A stretch of DNA of 64,000 bases from JAITVM01 sp031551135. Its GTDB lineage: Bacteria > Bacillota > Clostridia > Lachnospirales > JAITVM01. The stretch lies in the NCBI GenBank assembly GCA_031551135.1, contig JAVBOA010000002.1:62001-126000 (forward strand), given 5' to 3'. This document shows positions 41,938 to 50,216 of the stretch, piece by piece; positions within the stretch are counted from its first letter, which is position 1; each line of letters begins with the position of its first letter. The position numbers and the translations under genes were made by a program. The notes under the pieces were generated by a model that saw nothing but the letters and a program-made list of their open reading frames with translations, had not been told where the DNA came from and did not search any database.

Positions 41938-42831
41938 TCATCCTTCCCGGAACAATAAAGGAGCTGCCATTATCGCCGACTTTGCGGAATCATGCGAAAT
42001 CAATAATTCAACATTTGCCGCCGCAAGTTTTTCTTTTATATCATCACAAAATAAATCATGACTTTTGGCGACTTGCCCGCCTATTACAAGACAATCGGCA
42101 TTAAACCGATTTACAAACGGCAGAATGATATCCGAGAGAATCAATCCGAAATCTTTAAAAATTTCCAATGCGTAAAGATTCCCTTGTTTCGCTTCGTCCG
42201 ACAATTCTTTCACGCTCAAATTGCTGTCGATATACGGACTTTGCAGAATCATATTTTTTAATCCGGTCGCCGAAAGATAAAAATCCGCAATTCCGTCTTT
42301 ATAAATTGTATTATAAATCCATCCGTTTTCCGGAACTCTCTCTCCGTCAGTAACTAAACGCCCTCTTTCAATAAAACCCGAACCCAAGCCTGTCCCGATA
42401 CAGATATACATAACTCTTTCGTAGCCTTTTCCTGCGCCAAAATAATATTCTCCCAAGCAAAACATCTCCGCGTCATTTTTAAATTTAATTTCCGCAGAGC
42501 GATTTTTAGAGTAATTAGATTTATGTAAATAGTCCCGAATATTTATTCCGTAAATCGAATCATATTTATTAATGCCTTTTATATAACTGATTCCGTTATC
42601 ATAATCAAAAGGACCTGGAAAAGCAACAGAAACACCTGATATTTCTGCATATTGCTCTGTGGCGCGCTGCCATTCAAAATCCAAAATATCTTCAAAATTT
42701 TTCAAAATTTTATCGGCGCTTTCCCTTGATTTTGACGGATGTTTTGATATTTTTTCTTCGCTAATAATGCCTTCCGGCGTGATTAATGCGGATTTTATTT
42801 CTGTTCCGCCTATATCTAAAGAAATATACAT
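41938..42831 (-). CDS. ROK-family sugar kinase (glucokinase-like)
   Basis: A 297-aa ASKHA-fold protein without a DNA-binding domain, hence a kinase rather than a ROK repressor. ISLDIGGTEIKSALITPEG holds the phosphate loop, and SGVSVAFPGPFDYDNG and FKNDAEMFCLGEYYFGAGKG include the catalytic Asp region. IGTGLGSGFIERGRLV and CLVIGGQVAKS follow. The zinc-binding CxCGxxGC motif typical of many ROK kinases is missing; ENGWIYNTIY stands near that place. This suggests a zinc-free ROK subgroup. AAGGAG lies before the ATG at 42831. It could phosphorylate glucose or another hexose freed by the GH63-type enzyme. Confidence 0.85.
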   Translation of the reverse strand: MYISLDIGGTEIKSALITPEGIISEEKISKHPSKSRESADKILKNFEDILDFEWQRATEQYAEISGVSVAFPGPFDYDNGISYIKGINKYDSIYGINIRDYLHKSNYSKNRSAEIKFKNDAEMFCLGEYYFGAGKGYERVMYICIGTGLGSGFIERGRLVTDGERVPENGWIYNTIYKDGIADFYLSATGLKNMILQSPYIDSNLSVKELSDEAKQGNLYALEIFKDFGLILSDIILPFVNRFNADCLVIGGQVAKSHDLFCDDIKEKLAAANVELLISHDSAKSAIMAAPLLFREG

Positions 42832-42920
42832 ATAAAAAACTCCTTCTCCGTGGAAATCTATCTTTTAATAATATTATAAAGAGATTCGGCAGATATGTAA
42901 ATATATTTATAAATAATCTT

Positions 42921-42940
42921 GATGTATGTAAATACATATC
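42921..42940. promoter_or_regulatory. Candidate GntR operator upstream of the ROK-GntR operon
   Basis: The 6-bp arms TATGTA and TACATA flank AA (42925-42938); a related GATATGTAAATATA lies at 42892-42905. AT-rich palindromes of this kind in front of a HutC-type operon are commonly its own operator. The assignment is inferred. Confidence 0.45.
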
Positions 42941-43081
42941 TCAAGAAATTACTGATAAGAAAAAAGCTTTCGTCAGATAAAATTTTTAAATGCTCTCTGA
43001 GCAAAATAGTATAATTTACAATTTTCAAAAATCTTTTGACTTTATAAATTTATAAGAATATTATAGACTTAATATTTAGTA

Positions 43082-43194
43082 ATACTATTTTCATTTTGAT
43101 AGGTAGAAAAAAATTTTTCACAGCGGAGCGTTTCACGCATGCTTCAAGCGTGAAATGAAATATTTTTTTCTATCCTTAATAATGAAAATAGTAT
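43082..43194 (+). repeat. Family A palindromic repeat, long form
   Basis: ATACTATTTTCATTTTGATA to TTAATAATGAAAATAGTAT; ends are perfectly complementary over 14 bp. It lies immediately upstream of the DsbA-like gene leader. Confidence 0.92.
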
Positions 43195-43222
43195 AATTGA
43201 TTTATGAAACGGAGTGAGGAAT

Positions 43223-43705
43223 TTGGAGATTTTTTTTGACTATGCGTGTCCATTTTGCCTAAAGGCTTTTGAATATTTATTAGAAATCAAAGGTTCGGAA
43301 AATTTATCGGATATTTATTGGCGGCCTTGCGAAGCACATCCGCGTCCTGAAAGATATGGCAAACACAGCGACCTCTGTGCGCGTGGGATGTATTTTATTT
43401 TAAGCAAAAATGCGGATATTATTGAGTATCATCGAATCATGTTCAGCGCCGCCTGCAGATCCGAATTGGATATTGAAAATCCAACTGTACTTTCTGAATT
43501 AGTCAGAGATTTAGTCGATCAGCAGGCGTTTTTGAATTGCCTAAATTCGGAAGACTATGTCGATAAATTGAATGAAAATAATTTTTTGGCATGGAACAAA
43601 CATCGTTTTGCCGCTGTTCCGTCTTTTATTAAAGCGAATAAAATTCTTTTGTCTGTTGAAAATATAGGCATCTCAAAACAAATGCTGGAAAACTTTTTGC
43701 AATGA
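43223..43705 (+). CDS. Small DsbA-family thioredoxin-fold protein
   Basis: A 160-aa cytoplasmic protein with the redox motif C-P-F-C at residues 9-12 of a beta-strand (EIFFDYACPFC) and the opposite cis-proline in AAVPSFI (about 132). A helical insertion lies between, as in DsbA/FrnE/2-hydroxychromene-isomerase relatives. There is no signal peptide. It begins with TTG at 43223, which has GGAG 8 nt upstream; the in-frame GTG at 43214 is too close to that site. It stands alone, behind a family A repeat. Substrate unknown. Confidence 0.8.
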   Translation: MEIFFDYACPFCLKAFEYLLEIKGSENLSDIYWRPCEAHPRPERYGKHSDLCARGMYFILSKNADIIEYHRIMFSAACRSELDIENPTVLSELVRDLVDQQAFLNCLNSEDYVDKLNENNFLAWNKHRFAAVPSFIKANKILLSVENIGISKQMLENFLQ

Positions 43706-43711
43706 TATTTC

Positions 43712-43749
43712 TTTGATAGAAACGGCGTATTTCTGCCGTTTCTATCAAA
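43712..43749. terminator. Bidirectional terminator shared by DsbA-like gene and yqfD
   Basis: TTTGATAGAAACGGC and GCCGTTTCTATCAAA are exact 15-bp complements around an 8-nt loop, with T-rich flanks on both strands. It overlaps the yqfD stop codon. Confidence 0.88.
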
Positions 43750-44953
43750 AACTTGTATTTTCTTCCGATCCGCTGACTGCAGATTTTTCATCAATACGTT
43801 CAATCGTGGTAACAATAGCGTTTACAAGAAGCCCATCCGGTTCTTGAACATATTCAAAACTTTTATCGAAAACATCCGCTTCGATATCGAATTCTCTGAC
43901 AATTCGTCCGGTCAGAACCTCATCAGCGTATTCTTTAGCTTGTTCTATATTTCGGGTCATCTTTTTTTCCTCGAACTCTTTTATATATTCCGTAAAAATA
44001 AAAACCGGCAGAGGATAATCTTCTGTTAATTTAAGCTGCTCACGGCTTGTAATTTTTTCAAAATTATCAAATTTATTTTTAACAAAAGGAATACTGAATC
44101 TATGATTAAATATTTTTAATGAAAATAATTTCTTAACTTCTCCTGTATAAACTTTCACACTATAATTGTACGGTATTTTAAAACTCAGCTCATTATAAAC
44201 TTTTGCGCGAACTTCGGCCTCTGCGTGAACATAATCGTTTAATTTGCCGTTTTCGTCCTCTTTAACAAGTACTTCGCTTTTCACAAGAACATCGCCTTTT
44301 CGGACTATGTCTTTCTGCTTTTTCACAGGCGTTCCCGAAATTGTTACCATATTTGTAATAACGCCGTCTTTGGCGGCAACTACGTTGCAAGGCTCGGACT
44401 TATCCATTACTTCAATTTTTTCGATTATTTCGGTCATATTGATAGTCGCGCGCGTGCCTTTTATATGTATATCCACCCAAGAAATTTCGCTAAACTCATT
44501 TCTTAATTTAGTTTTTATTTTTTTTGTGTCTATCAAATATTTTATGCGCCCATTATCAAGCCCGAATTTTTTCGCAGCAGACAAAATTTCGTCTTTGCTC
44601 AATCTGTCGTTTCCGTTTATTTCTATTTTCCAAACAAAAGACGAGAGCGTATAAAGCGCAACAATTAAAAATATCAAGCCTCCCGCCAAGAATTTTCTTT
44701 TTCTATATTTAAAAGCAACAAAGGGCACGCCTTTCTTTTGCAGAATTTTTATTTTGCATTTAGTCTTTCGGGCAAAAGGGCGAAGCATTTTAAAGCCCTC
44801 GATAGATACTTTCATTGTTACGCCTTTCGTTCCGAATTTCACATCCCAAATATAAATTCCTCTATGAACGGCAAGATTTACAAAACGCTCAACAGAAAAT
44901 CCGCTGACTTCGATTATGACATATCCTCGAAAATAGTTCCATAATTCAAGCAT
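43745..44953 (-). CDS. yqfD: Sporulation protein YqfD
   Basis: A 402-aa membrane-associated protein needed for sporulation in Bacillus and conserved in spore formers. N-terminal FRGYVIIEVSGFSVERFVNL with RPFARKTKCKIKILQKKG, then a single membrane helix (about 91-112, GGLIFLIVALYTLSSFVW). The outer region has IEINGNDRLSKDEI, a POTRA-like segment, and AKDGVITNMVTISGTPVKK. These are the standard YqfD features and length. It lies 44 nt after yqfC, as in other spore formers. Expression under a sporulation sigma factor is expected but was not located. Confidence 0.93.
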   Translation of the reverse strand: MLELWNYFRGYVIIEVSGFSVERFVNLAVHRGIYIWDVKFGTKGVTMKVSIEGFKMLRPFARKTKCKIKILQKKGVPFVAFKYRKRKFLAGGLIFLIVALYTLSSFVWKIEINGNDRLSKDEILSAAKKFGLDNGRIKYLIDTKKIKTKLRNEFSEISWVDIHIKGTRATINMTEIIEKIEVMDKSEPCNVVAAKDGVITNMVTISGTPVKKQKDIVRKGDVLVKSEVLVKEDENGKLNDYVHAEAEVRAKVYNELSFKIPYNYSVKVYTGEVKKLFSLKIFNHRFSIPFVKNKFDNFEKITSREQLKLTEDYPLPVFIFTEYIKEFEEKKMTRNIEQAKEYADEVLTGRIVREFDIEADVFDKSFEYVQEPDGLLVNAIVTTIERIDEKSAVSGSEENTSF

Positions 44954-44997
44954 TTCTATCCTCCATTTTCAAATTTTCTAAAATATAAAATCAATTA

Positions 44998-45261
44998 CTA
45001 TAGTAAATATTGAAAAGACGTAATCATGCCTGCAATAATAAATTTTTCTTGAGTTATTTGCTTAATCGATAATTTATTGCCTTCTATCGACGCAACGCCG
45101 CATGATGTACTTATCCGAATCTTTTCCTCAGAATACTCTATTATTCCCTTATAATTTTCAATGCACATTTCGTCTGTGCCGACCATTGTGATAAGGGGCA
45201 TATCCAAAACTATCTCTTTCGGGAGTTCAAACATATTTGTAATATTTTTCTTTATGTTCAT
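44998..45261 (-). CDS. yqfC: Sporulation protein YqfC
   Basis: An 87-aa cytosolic protein of the YqfC/YabP family. ELPKEIVLDMPLITMVG and CIENYKGIIEYSEEKIRIST are its hallmarks; it ends shortly after KFIIAGMITSFQYL. SD AGGAGG lies just upstream. It always partners YqfD in spore formers, and here the two genes form a short operon. Its molecular role is not established. Confidence 0.93.
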   Translation of the reverse strand: MNIKKNITNMFELPKEIVLDMPLITMVGTDEMCIENYKGIIEYSEEKIRISTSCGVASIEGNKLSIKQITQEKFIIAGMITSFQYLL

Positions 45262-45347
45262 CCGTATTCCTCCTTTTTATATGATATGAAATCCTTGCCC
45301 TCTATATGAAAGTTTTCAAATTGCTAAAAAAGTAAAATTCGAAAAGC

Positions 45348-45396
45348 TTGAAGCAAGAATATATTTAGACTATACTTAGACTATACTTAGAATATG
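45348..45396 (+). promoter_or_regulatory. Promoter with tandem 11-bp repeats
   Basis: TTGAAG (45348-45353), 17 bp, TATACT (45371-45376). TTAGACTATAC occurs twice in tandem (45365-45386), followed by a partial third unit TTAGAATATG, so a second TATACT lies 11 bp downstream. Confidence 0.6.
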
Positions 45397-45421
45397 TAAA
45401 ATATTGAGAAGAGGTATTACT

Positions 45422-47035
45422 ATGCGAAAAAATTTATTAGTATTTATTTTTTTGATTTTATTTTCCCAAAACACCTATGCGGCAAATGATTTTGATGATG
45501 TAAAGAAAGATAGATGGAGCTACGAATATATTTCGCGGCTGCGAGACCTCGGAATAACGCAGGGATATAACAATAAATTTGAGCCAACGAAAAACCTCAC
45601 ACGTGCCGAATTTATTACTTTTTTGTGCAACCTCATGAAATGGGATACGAAAAACGCTTCGACATTTTCATTTGATGATAATAAAGACGCAAAAAAATGG
45701 TATTATCCGTATATCGAAACAGCGGTCGAACACAAAGTACTTTTAAAGGAATCCAATAATTTTTTGCCGAATTCCAATATAACTCGTGAGGATATGACTA
45801 TTTTTATAACCCGTGCGCTTGGCTACGACGAGCTTGCAAAACAAATGACATATCTCTCCGCACCTTTTTCTGATGTAAAAAGAAATATACCGTATATATG
45901 CATAGCAAAGGATTTCGGAATAATTTCCGGCGTAAACAAGAACGAATTTATGCCGAATAACAACGCCACGCGCGAGCAGGCCGCAACAATGCTTATAAGA
46001 ATGTATGATGCTCTTAACAATAAAATTAAATCTAAAAATGCTTTTTATGCAATTTCTTCATATTCGCAAGTTGATTTTATGGATACCTTTGACAGCATTT
46101 GCTTTGGCTGGTCTCGGTTGGAAACAGACGGAAGCAAAATCACGCTTAACACTACAACTAAAAACTCAAACGAATATTTTATTCCGCAAGGAGCAGAGCT
46201 TCCTTTTGAAAAAGCACAGGCAAAAAACCGTTTATTGATGGTCGCCCTAAAGGACGCTGACTCGAGAGCGATTATGAACGACCAAGCGTTGTATCTAAAA
46301 GCCTCCGAAGTAATTTCCGGCGCAATAAATAAAGGAATCGGCGGATTAAATTTTGATGGAGTCCTGATAGATTTTGAGGCTCTGAAAGGTCAGGAAACGA
46401 AATCAAATTTCAACGCTTTTTTAGTGAATTTGAAAAAAAATATTCCGAATAAAAAAATTTATGTTGCCGTTCATCCGAAATTGCCTAATACAAAAGATTA
46501 TTACGACGCTTACGATTATCGGGTTATATCTGAAATCGCCGATAAAATAATCATTATGGCTCATGATTATAACGCCAAAGTTCTCACTGATTCAGAAATG
46601 AAAAATGCGCAAATGGTAACGCCGGTTTCTCCGATAGACAAAGTCTATTTCGCTTTAAAATCAGCATGCGACGAGATTTCGGACAAGAGCAAAATTGTTT
46701 TGCAGATTTCGTTTTCCGCCGCACAATGGCAATTATCTAATGATGTGATTATTAATGAAAAAGTTATTACTCCAAGCTATGAAAATATAATTAAGCGCTT
46801 AAAATCCGGAACTGATATTTTGTTTAACGAAAAATATAAATCCGCTTATTTATATTTTTCCGAAGGCGGAAAAGAAAATATTATTTGGTTTGAAAACAAT
46901 CAATCTGTTTATGAAAAAATTAGGCTTGCGAAACTTTTCGGAATAGACGGAATCTCAATTTGGCGTTTGGGAATTATTCCGAATGATAATGAAATCGAGG
47001 ATTTGAAAATTTTTAATACAATAAAAAATTCCTAA
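45422..47035 (+). CDS. S-layer-homology protein with GH18-like glycosidase domain
   Basis: A 537-aa exported protein. Signal peptide about 1-20, then three SLH motifs (about 22-195: FDDVKKDRWSYEYI, FEPTKNLTRAEFITFLCNLM; second and third with ITREDMTIFI and ATREQAATMLIRMYD) that bind pyruvylated wall polymers. From about 205 on it is GH18-like. FDGVLIDFEAL near 312-322 is the DGxxxDxE active site with the catalytic Glu, followed by VHPKLP, IIIMAHDYN and a final GISIWRLGI. It resembles spore-cortex-lytic or wall-lytic glucosaminidases of the YaaH/YdhD kind. The start is the ATG at 45422 with GAAGAGG upstream. It probably trims peptidoglycan from the cell surface. Confidence 0.87.
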   Translation: MRKNLLVFIFLILFSQNTYAANDFDDVKKDRWSYEYISRLRDLGITQGYNNKFEPTKNLTRAEFITFLCNLMKWDTKNASTFSFDDNKDAKKWYYPYIETAVEHKVLLKESNNFLPNSNITREDMTIFITRALGYDELAKQMTYLSAPFSDVKRNIPYICIAKDFGIISGVNKNEFMPNNNATREQAATMLIRMYDALNNKIKSKNAFYAISSYSQVDFMDTFDSICFGWSRLETDGSKITLNTTTKNSNEYFIPQGAELPFEKAQAKNRLLMVALKDADSRAIMNDQALYLKASEVISGAINKGIGGLNFDGVLIDFEALKGQETKSNFNAFLVNLKKNIPNKKIYVAVHPKLPNTKDYYDAYDYRVISEIADKIIIMAHDYNAKVLTDSEMKNAQMVTPVSPIDKVYFALKSACDEISDKSKIVLQISFSAAQWQLSNDVIINEKVITPSYENIIKRLKSGTDILFNEKYKSAYLYFSEGGKENIIWFENNQSVYEKIRLAKLFGIDGISIWRLGIIPNDNEIEDLKIFNTIKNS

Positions 47036-47097
47036 TACAATTTGTGAATCCGCCACAAAAAAATATGACATTTTTTTAACTATTACACAATCTTAAT

Positions 47098-47120
47098 AAC
47101 TCCCTTTCGGGAGTTTTTTT
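47098..47120 (+). terminator. Rho-independent terminator
   Basis: AACTCCC, loop TTTC, GGGAGTT, then a run of T. It ends the SLH-GH18 transcript. Confidence 0.9.
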
Positions 47121-47138
47121 ATATTTTTCACAAAGTAA

Positions 47139-47167
47139 TTGCATGATTCAAAAATAAGTATTATAAT
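47139..47167 (+). promoter_or_regulatory. hppA promoter
   Basis: TTGCAT (47139-47144), 17 bp, TATAAT (47162-47167), 36 bp before the hppA start. Confidence 0.75.
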
Positions 47168-47203
47168 AGTTTATAATTTTTGAACAAAAAGGAGTGTTTT
47201 ATT

Positions 47204-49342
47204 ATGAAAGATATCTTTTTTATACTTGTGCCGATAGGCTCAATAGCAGCTCTGATTTATGCATATGTTCTTTATAAAAAAGTTGTTAATCTGCCGGAAG
47301 GCACAGACAAAATGAAAGAAATAGCCGCTTCTATCCGCGATGGAGCGAACGCTTACCTCAGACGCCAATATTCCGGTGTCGGAGCTTTTTTCGTAGTAAT
47401 GTTTTTAGTTTTATCAATAATGGCTTTTTTAAAATTTCTTACACCGTTTGTTCCTTTCGCATTTATCAGCGGTGGTTTTTTCTCCGCTCTGTCCGGCTTT
47501 ATCGGTATGAAAATCGCAACTTATGCAAATTCCCGTACGGCATACGCCGCCAGCAAATCATTGAATCAAGGGCTTAACGTTGCTTTTTCTTCCGGCGCGG
47601 TTATGGGATTTACAGTTGTTGGTTTAGGACTCTTTGATTTATCCTTTTGGTATATTTTATTAAGATATGTTTTTTACGGCGGTTTGTGTCTGATTGCCGG
47701 TTCCGCAGATTTATCGCCGGATATTCAAATTCAAAATATTACTTCGGCTATGCTTACTTTTGGTATGGGCGCATCATCAATGGCTTTATTTGCCCGTGTA
47801 GGCGGCGGAATATTTACAAAAGCCGCGGACGTTGGAGCTGACTTAGTTGGAAAAGTTGAAGCCGGAATTCCGGAAGACGACCCTAGAAATCCAGCTGTTA
47901 TTGCGGATAACGTTGGCGATAATGTTGGCGACGTTGCCGGAATGGGAGCGGATTTATATGAATCTTATGTAGGCTCTATTGTTGCAAGTATGTCTTTGGC
48001 GGTTGCGGCAGGCTACGGATATTCGGGCGCGGTTGTACCGATGCTTATGGCTACAGTCGGAATCGTTGCCTCATTAATCGGAACTTTGTTTATAAAATCC
48101 GGTGAAGAGACTAACCAAAAAGAACTTCTCTCGGCACTTCGAAAAGGTACTTATATTTCCTCAGCACTCTTTGCAATAGCCGCTTTTCCGATTATATATT
48201 TTATGATGGATTGTGCTAATAATCCGGGCAGAATCGGTATTTATGCGGCAGTTTTATCCGGTCTTGCCGCAGGTGTTTTAATCGGCTACTTTACGGAATA
48301 CTATACTTCCGATACTTATAAACCAACACAAAACTTAGCAAAATCCAGCTCGACAGGAGCCGCAACAATCATTATCAGCGGCGTTAGTTTAGGTTTCAGT
48401 TCTACCGCTTTGCCTGTTTTGATAGTAAGCATATCTGTTTTAATTTCATATTACGCTTCCGGCGGTACGGTAAGCTATGAGCAAGGCTTGTTCGGCGTAG
48501 GAATCTCCGCTGTCGGAATGTTATCAACTTTGGGAATAACTTTGGCAACAGACGCATACGGACCGGTTGCGGATAATGCCGGCGGTATTGCCGAAATGTC
48601 CGGTCTCGACCCGGTTGTAAGAAAACGTACCGACGCTTTAGACTCTCTTGGAAATACAACCGCTGCTACCGGAAAAGGTTTTGCTATCGGTTCGGCGGCA
48701 TTAACAGCTCTCGCTTTAATTGCGGCTTATACCGACGAAGTTAAAATTCTCGGAAAAGCTGATTTGTTAAATTTGGATATAACAAATCCGCCTGTATTAA
48801 TCGGATTATTTATCGGCGGTATGCTTCCTTTCCTATTTTCATCAATGACAATGTCCGCTGTCGGCCGTGCCGCAGAAAATATTGTTATCGAAGTTCGACG
48901 TCAATTTAAAGAAATAAAAGGTCTTATGGAAGGTACAGGAAAAGCGGATTACGCGGCTTGCGTGGATATTTGCACAAAAGGCGCGCAAAAAGAAATGATT
49001 CCTCCTACAATATTGGCCGTAAGTGCTCCTATTCTGACCGGACTTATTTTGGGCGTAAACGGAGTTGTTGGATTATTGGCAGGCTCGACCGTAACCGGAT
49101 TTGTTTTGGCTGTTTTTATGTCAAATTCCGGCGGCGCTTGGGATAATGCAAAAAAATATATCGAATCCGGCGAATACGGCGGAAAAGGCTCAGACAATCA
49201 TAAAGCGGCAGTTGTTGGCGATACAGTCGGCGATCCGTTTAAAGATACTTCCGGTCCTTCGATAAATATTTTAATTAAATTGCTTTCTATGGTTTCCATC
49301 GTATTCTGCAGCCTGATAGTATCTTTATCAATAATAAAATAA
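47204..49342 (+). CDS. hppA: Membrane-bound K+-dependent ion-pumping pyrophosphatase
   Basis: A 712-aa, roughly 16-helix pump that couples hydrolysis of pyrophosphate to Na+ or H+ export. The active-site loop DVGADLVGKVEAGIPEDDPR and the Mg-PPi motif DNVGDNVGDVAGMGADLYES are intact, with late DTVGDPFKDTSGPS. NTTAATGKG carries Ala where K+-independent enzymes have Lys, so it should be K+-dependent, a group in which Na+ pumping is common. The ATG at 47204 has AAGGAG 9 nt upstream. The stop TAA (49340-49342) overlaps the start of a short family A repeat. It conserves energy from biosynthetic pyrophosphate in anaerobes. Confidence 0.96.
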   Translation: MKDIFFILVPIGSIAALIYAYVLYKKVVNLPEGTDKMKEIAASIRDGANAYLRRQYSGVGAFFVVMFLVLSIMAFLKFLTPFVPFAFISGGFFSALSGFIGMKIATYANSRTAYAASKSLNQGLNVAFSSGAVMGFTVVGLGLFDLSFWYILLRYVFYGGLCLIAGSADLSPDIQIQNITSAMLTFGMGASSMALFARVGGGIFTKAADVGADLVGKVEAGIPEDDPRNPAVIADNVGDNVGDVAGMGADLYESYVGSIVASMSLAVAAGYGYSGAVVPMLMATVGIVASLIGTLFIKSGEETNQKELLSALRKGTYISSALFAIAAFPIIYFMMDCANNPGRIGIYAAVLSGLAAGVLIGYFTEYYTSDTYKPTQNLAKSSSTGAATIIISGVSLGFSSTALPVLIVSISVLISYYASGGTVSYEQGLFGVGISAVGMLSTLGITLATDAYGPVADNAGGIAEMSGLDPVVRKRTDALDSLGNTTAATGKGFAIGSAALTALALIAAYTDEVKILGKADLLNLDITNPPVLIGLFIGGMLPFLFSSMTMSAVGRAAENIVIEVRRQFKEIKGLMEGTGKADYAACVDICTKGAQKEMIPPTILAVSAPILTGLILGVNGVVGLLAGSTVTGFVLAVFMSNSGGAWDNAKKYIESGEYGGKGSDNHKAAVVGDTVGDPFKDTSGPSINILIKLLSMVSIVFCSLIVSLSIIK

Positions 49343-49381
49343 TACTATTTCCATTCTAAAAGATAGAAATGTAAATAGTAT
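49342..49381. repeat. Family A repeat, short internally deleted form
   Basis: ATACTATTTCCATTCTAAAA, then GATAGAAAT, then GTAAATAGTAT (40 bp). It begins in the hppA stop codon. Confidence 0.75.
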
Positions 49382-49689
49382 AACTTGAGAATTTTTTAAA
49401 AATTTATTGAAAGAATAATATTTATAGAGCTTCAATATATAATGTATTAATTGATTTTTAATTTCTAAAATATACCTCTCATAAATAATTTGTATGTGAA
49501 CATAATAGTTATTGTAAGTTAAACAGTTTCAAAAAACGCAGCTGAAATTTAAAGCGAATGATTTTGAAATTGAATACAAGTTAATTAACTTGTCTGTATA
49601 TTAAATCAGAAACTCAAATGTTTAATGATTTAATAAGCAGAGACTTACAGACATAGAAAACTGTGACATAAATTAGGAGGTAATATAAA
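49382..49689. other. Intergenic leader of the spore-protein gene
   Basis: AT-rich. A perfect 16-bp palindrome CAAGTTAATTAACTTG lies at 49577-49592, directly preceded by TGAATA (49571-49576). TGAATA is the sigma-G/F -35 consensus, but the downstream -10 (near 49595-49603, GTATATTA) is poor. No terminator for hppA other than the short repeat is seen. Confidence 0.4.
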
Positions 49690-49920
49690 ATGGAAAATTC
49701 TAATTCAAATTCTTCTTCAAGCAAACCTGTACCGGAAGCTCGTGAAGCTATGAGCAAGTTTAAATATGAGGTTGCCAACGAAATCGGCGTTCCTTTAAAA
49801 CAAGGTTATAATGGAGATTTAACATCCGCACAAAACGGATATGTCGGCGGATATATGGTTAAAAAAATGATTGAAGCTCAGCAAAAGCAAATGGCAAACA
49901 ACGGAAATTCAAGTTTATAA
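49690..49920 (+). CDS. Alpha/beta-type small acid-soluble spore protein
   Basis: A 76-aa DNA-coating protein that saturates spore DNA and protects it from damage. After a Ser/Asn-rich head comes KFKYEVANEIGVPLKQGYNG, which includes the site cut by the germination protease (Y-E-V-A-N-E), then the helix SAQNGYVGGYMVKKMIEAQQ. The usual GGxIT reads GGYMV, a mild deviation. SD AGGAGG lies 10 nt before the ATG at 49690. Expected to be made only in the forespore. Strong evidence that the organism sporulates. Confidence 0.93.
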   Translation: MENSNSNSSSSKPVPEAREAMSKFKYEVANEIGVPLKQGYNGDLTSAQNGYVGGYMVKKMIEAQQKQMANNGNSSL

Positions 49921-50087
49921 TTTTAGATATATTTATTGATAAAAAGTAAAGCAATTTCTTTTTTACAATATAATTGAAAATATTAAGCGATTTCGAAATA
50001 TTCACCGCTTTTAGATTCTAAATATTTTGGTGAATCAAAATTGCTATGATTTAATGAATTTGAAAAGTTCATAATTACAATTCTTTT

Positions 50088-50121
50088 AAAGGTGCGTGAT
50101 GATTACATTGCGTGCCTTTTT
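50088..50121 (+). terminator. Terminator region after the spore-protein gene
   Basis: AAAGGTGCG pairs with TGCGTGCCTTT (including G-T pairs), followed by T-rich sequence; about 170 nt beyond the stop. Confidence 0.55.
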
Positions 50122-50182
50122 CAAATTTTTTAAATTTTGTTAAAGTAAAAAAATGAATATGCCGATAATAATTTTGAGAAAT

Positions 50183-50209
50183 AAAAAAGGTATGGGTTTT
50201 AGCCATACC
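50183..50209 (-). terminator. Terminator of the Cna-B/SpaA-like gene
   Basis: On the minus strand GGTATGG, loop CTAAAAC, CCATACC, then TTTTTT; directly after the stop at 50217. Confidence 0.85.
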
Positions 50210-50216
50210 AAAATTT

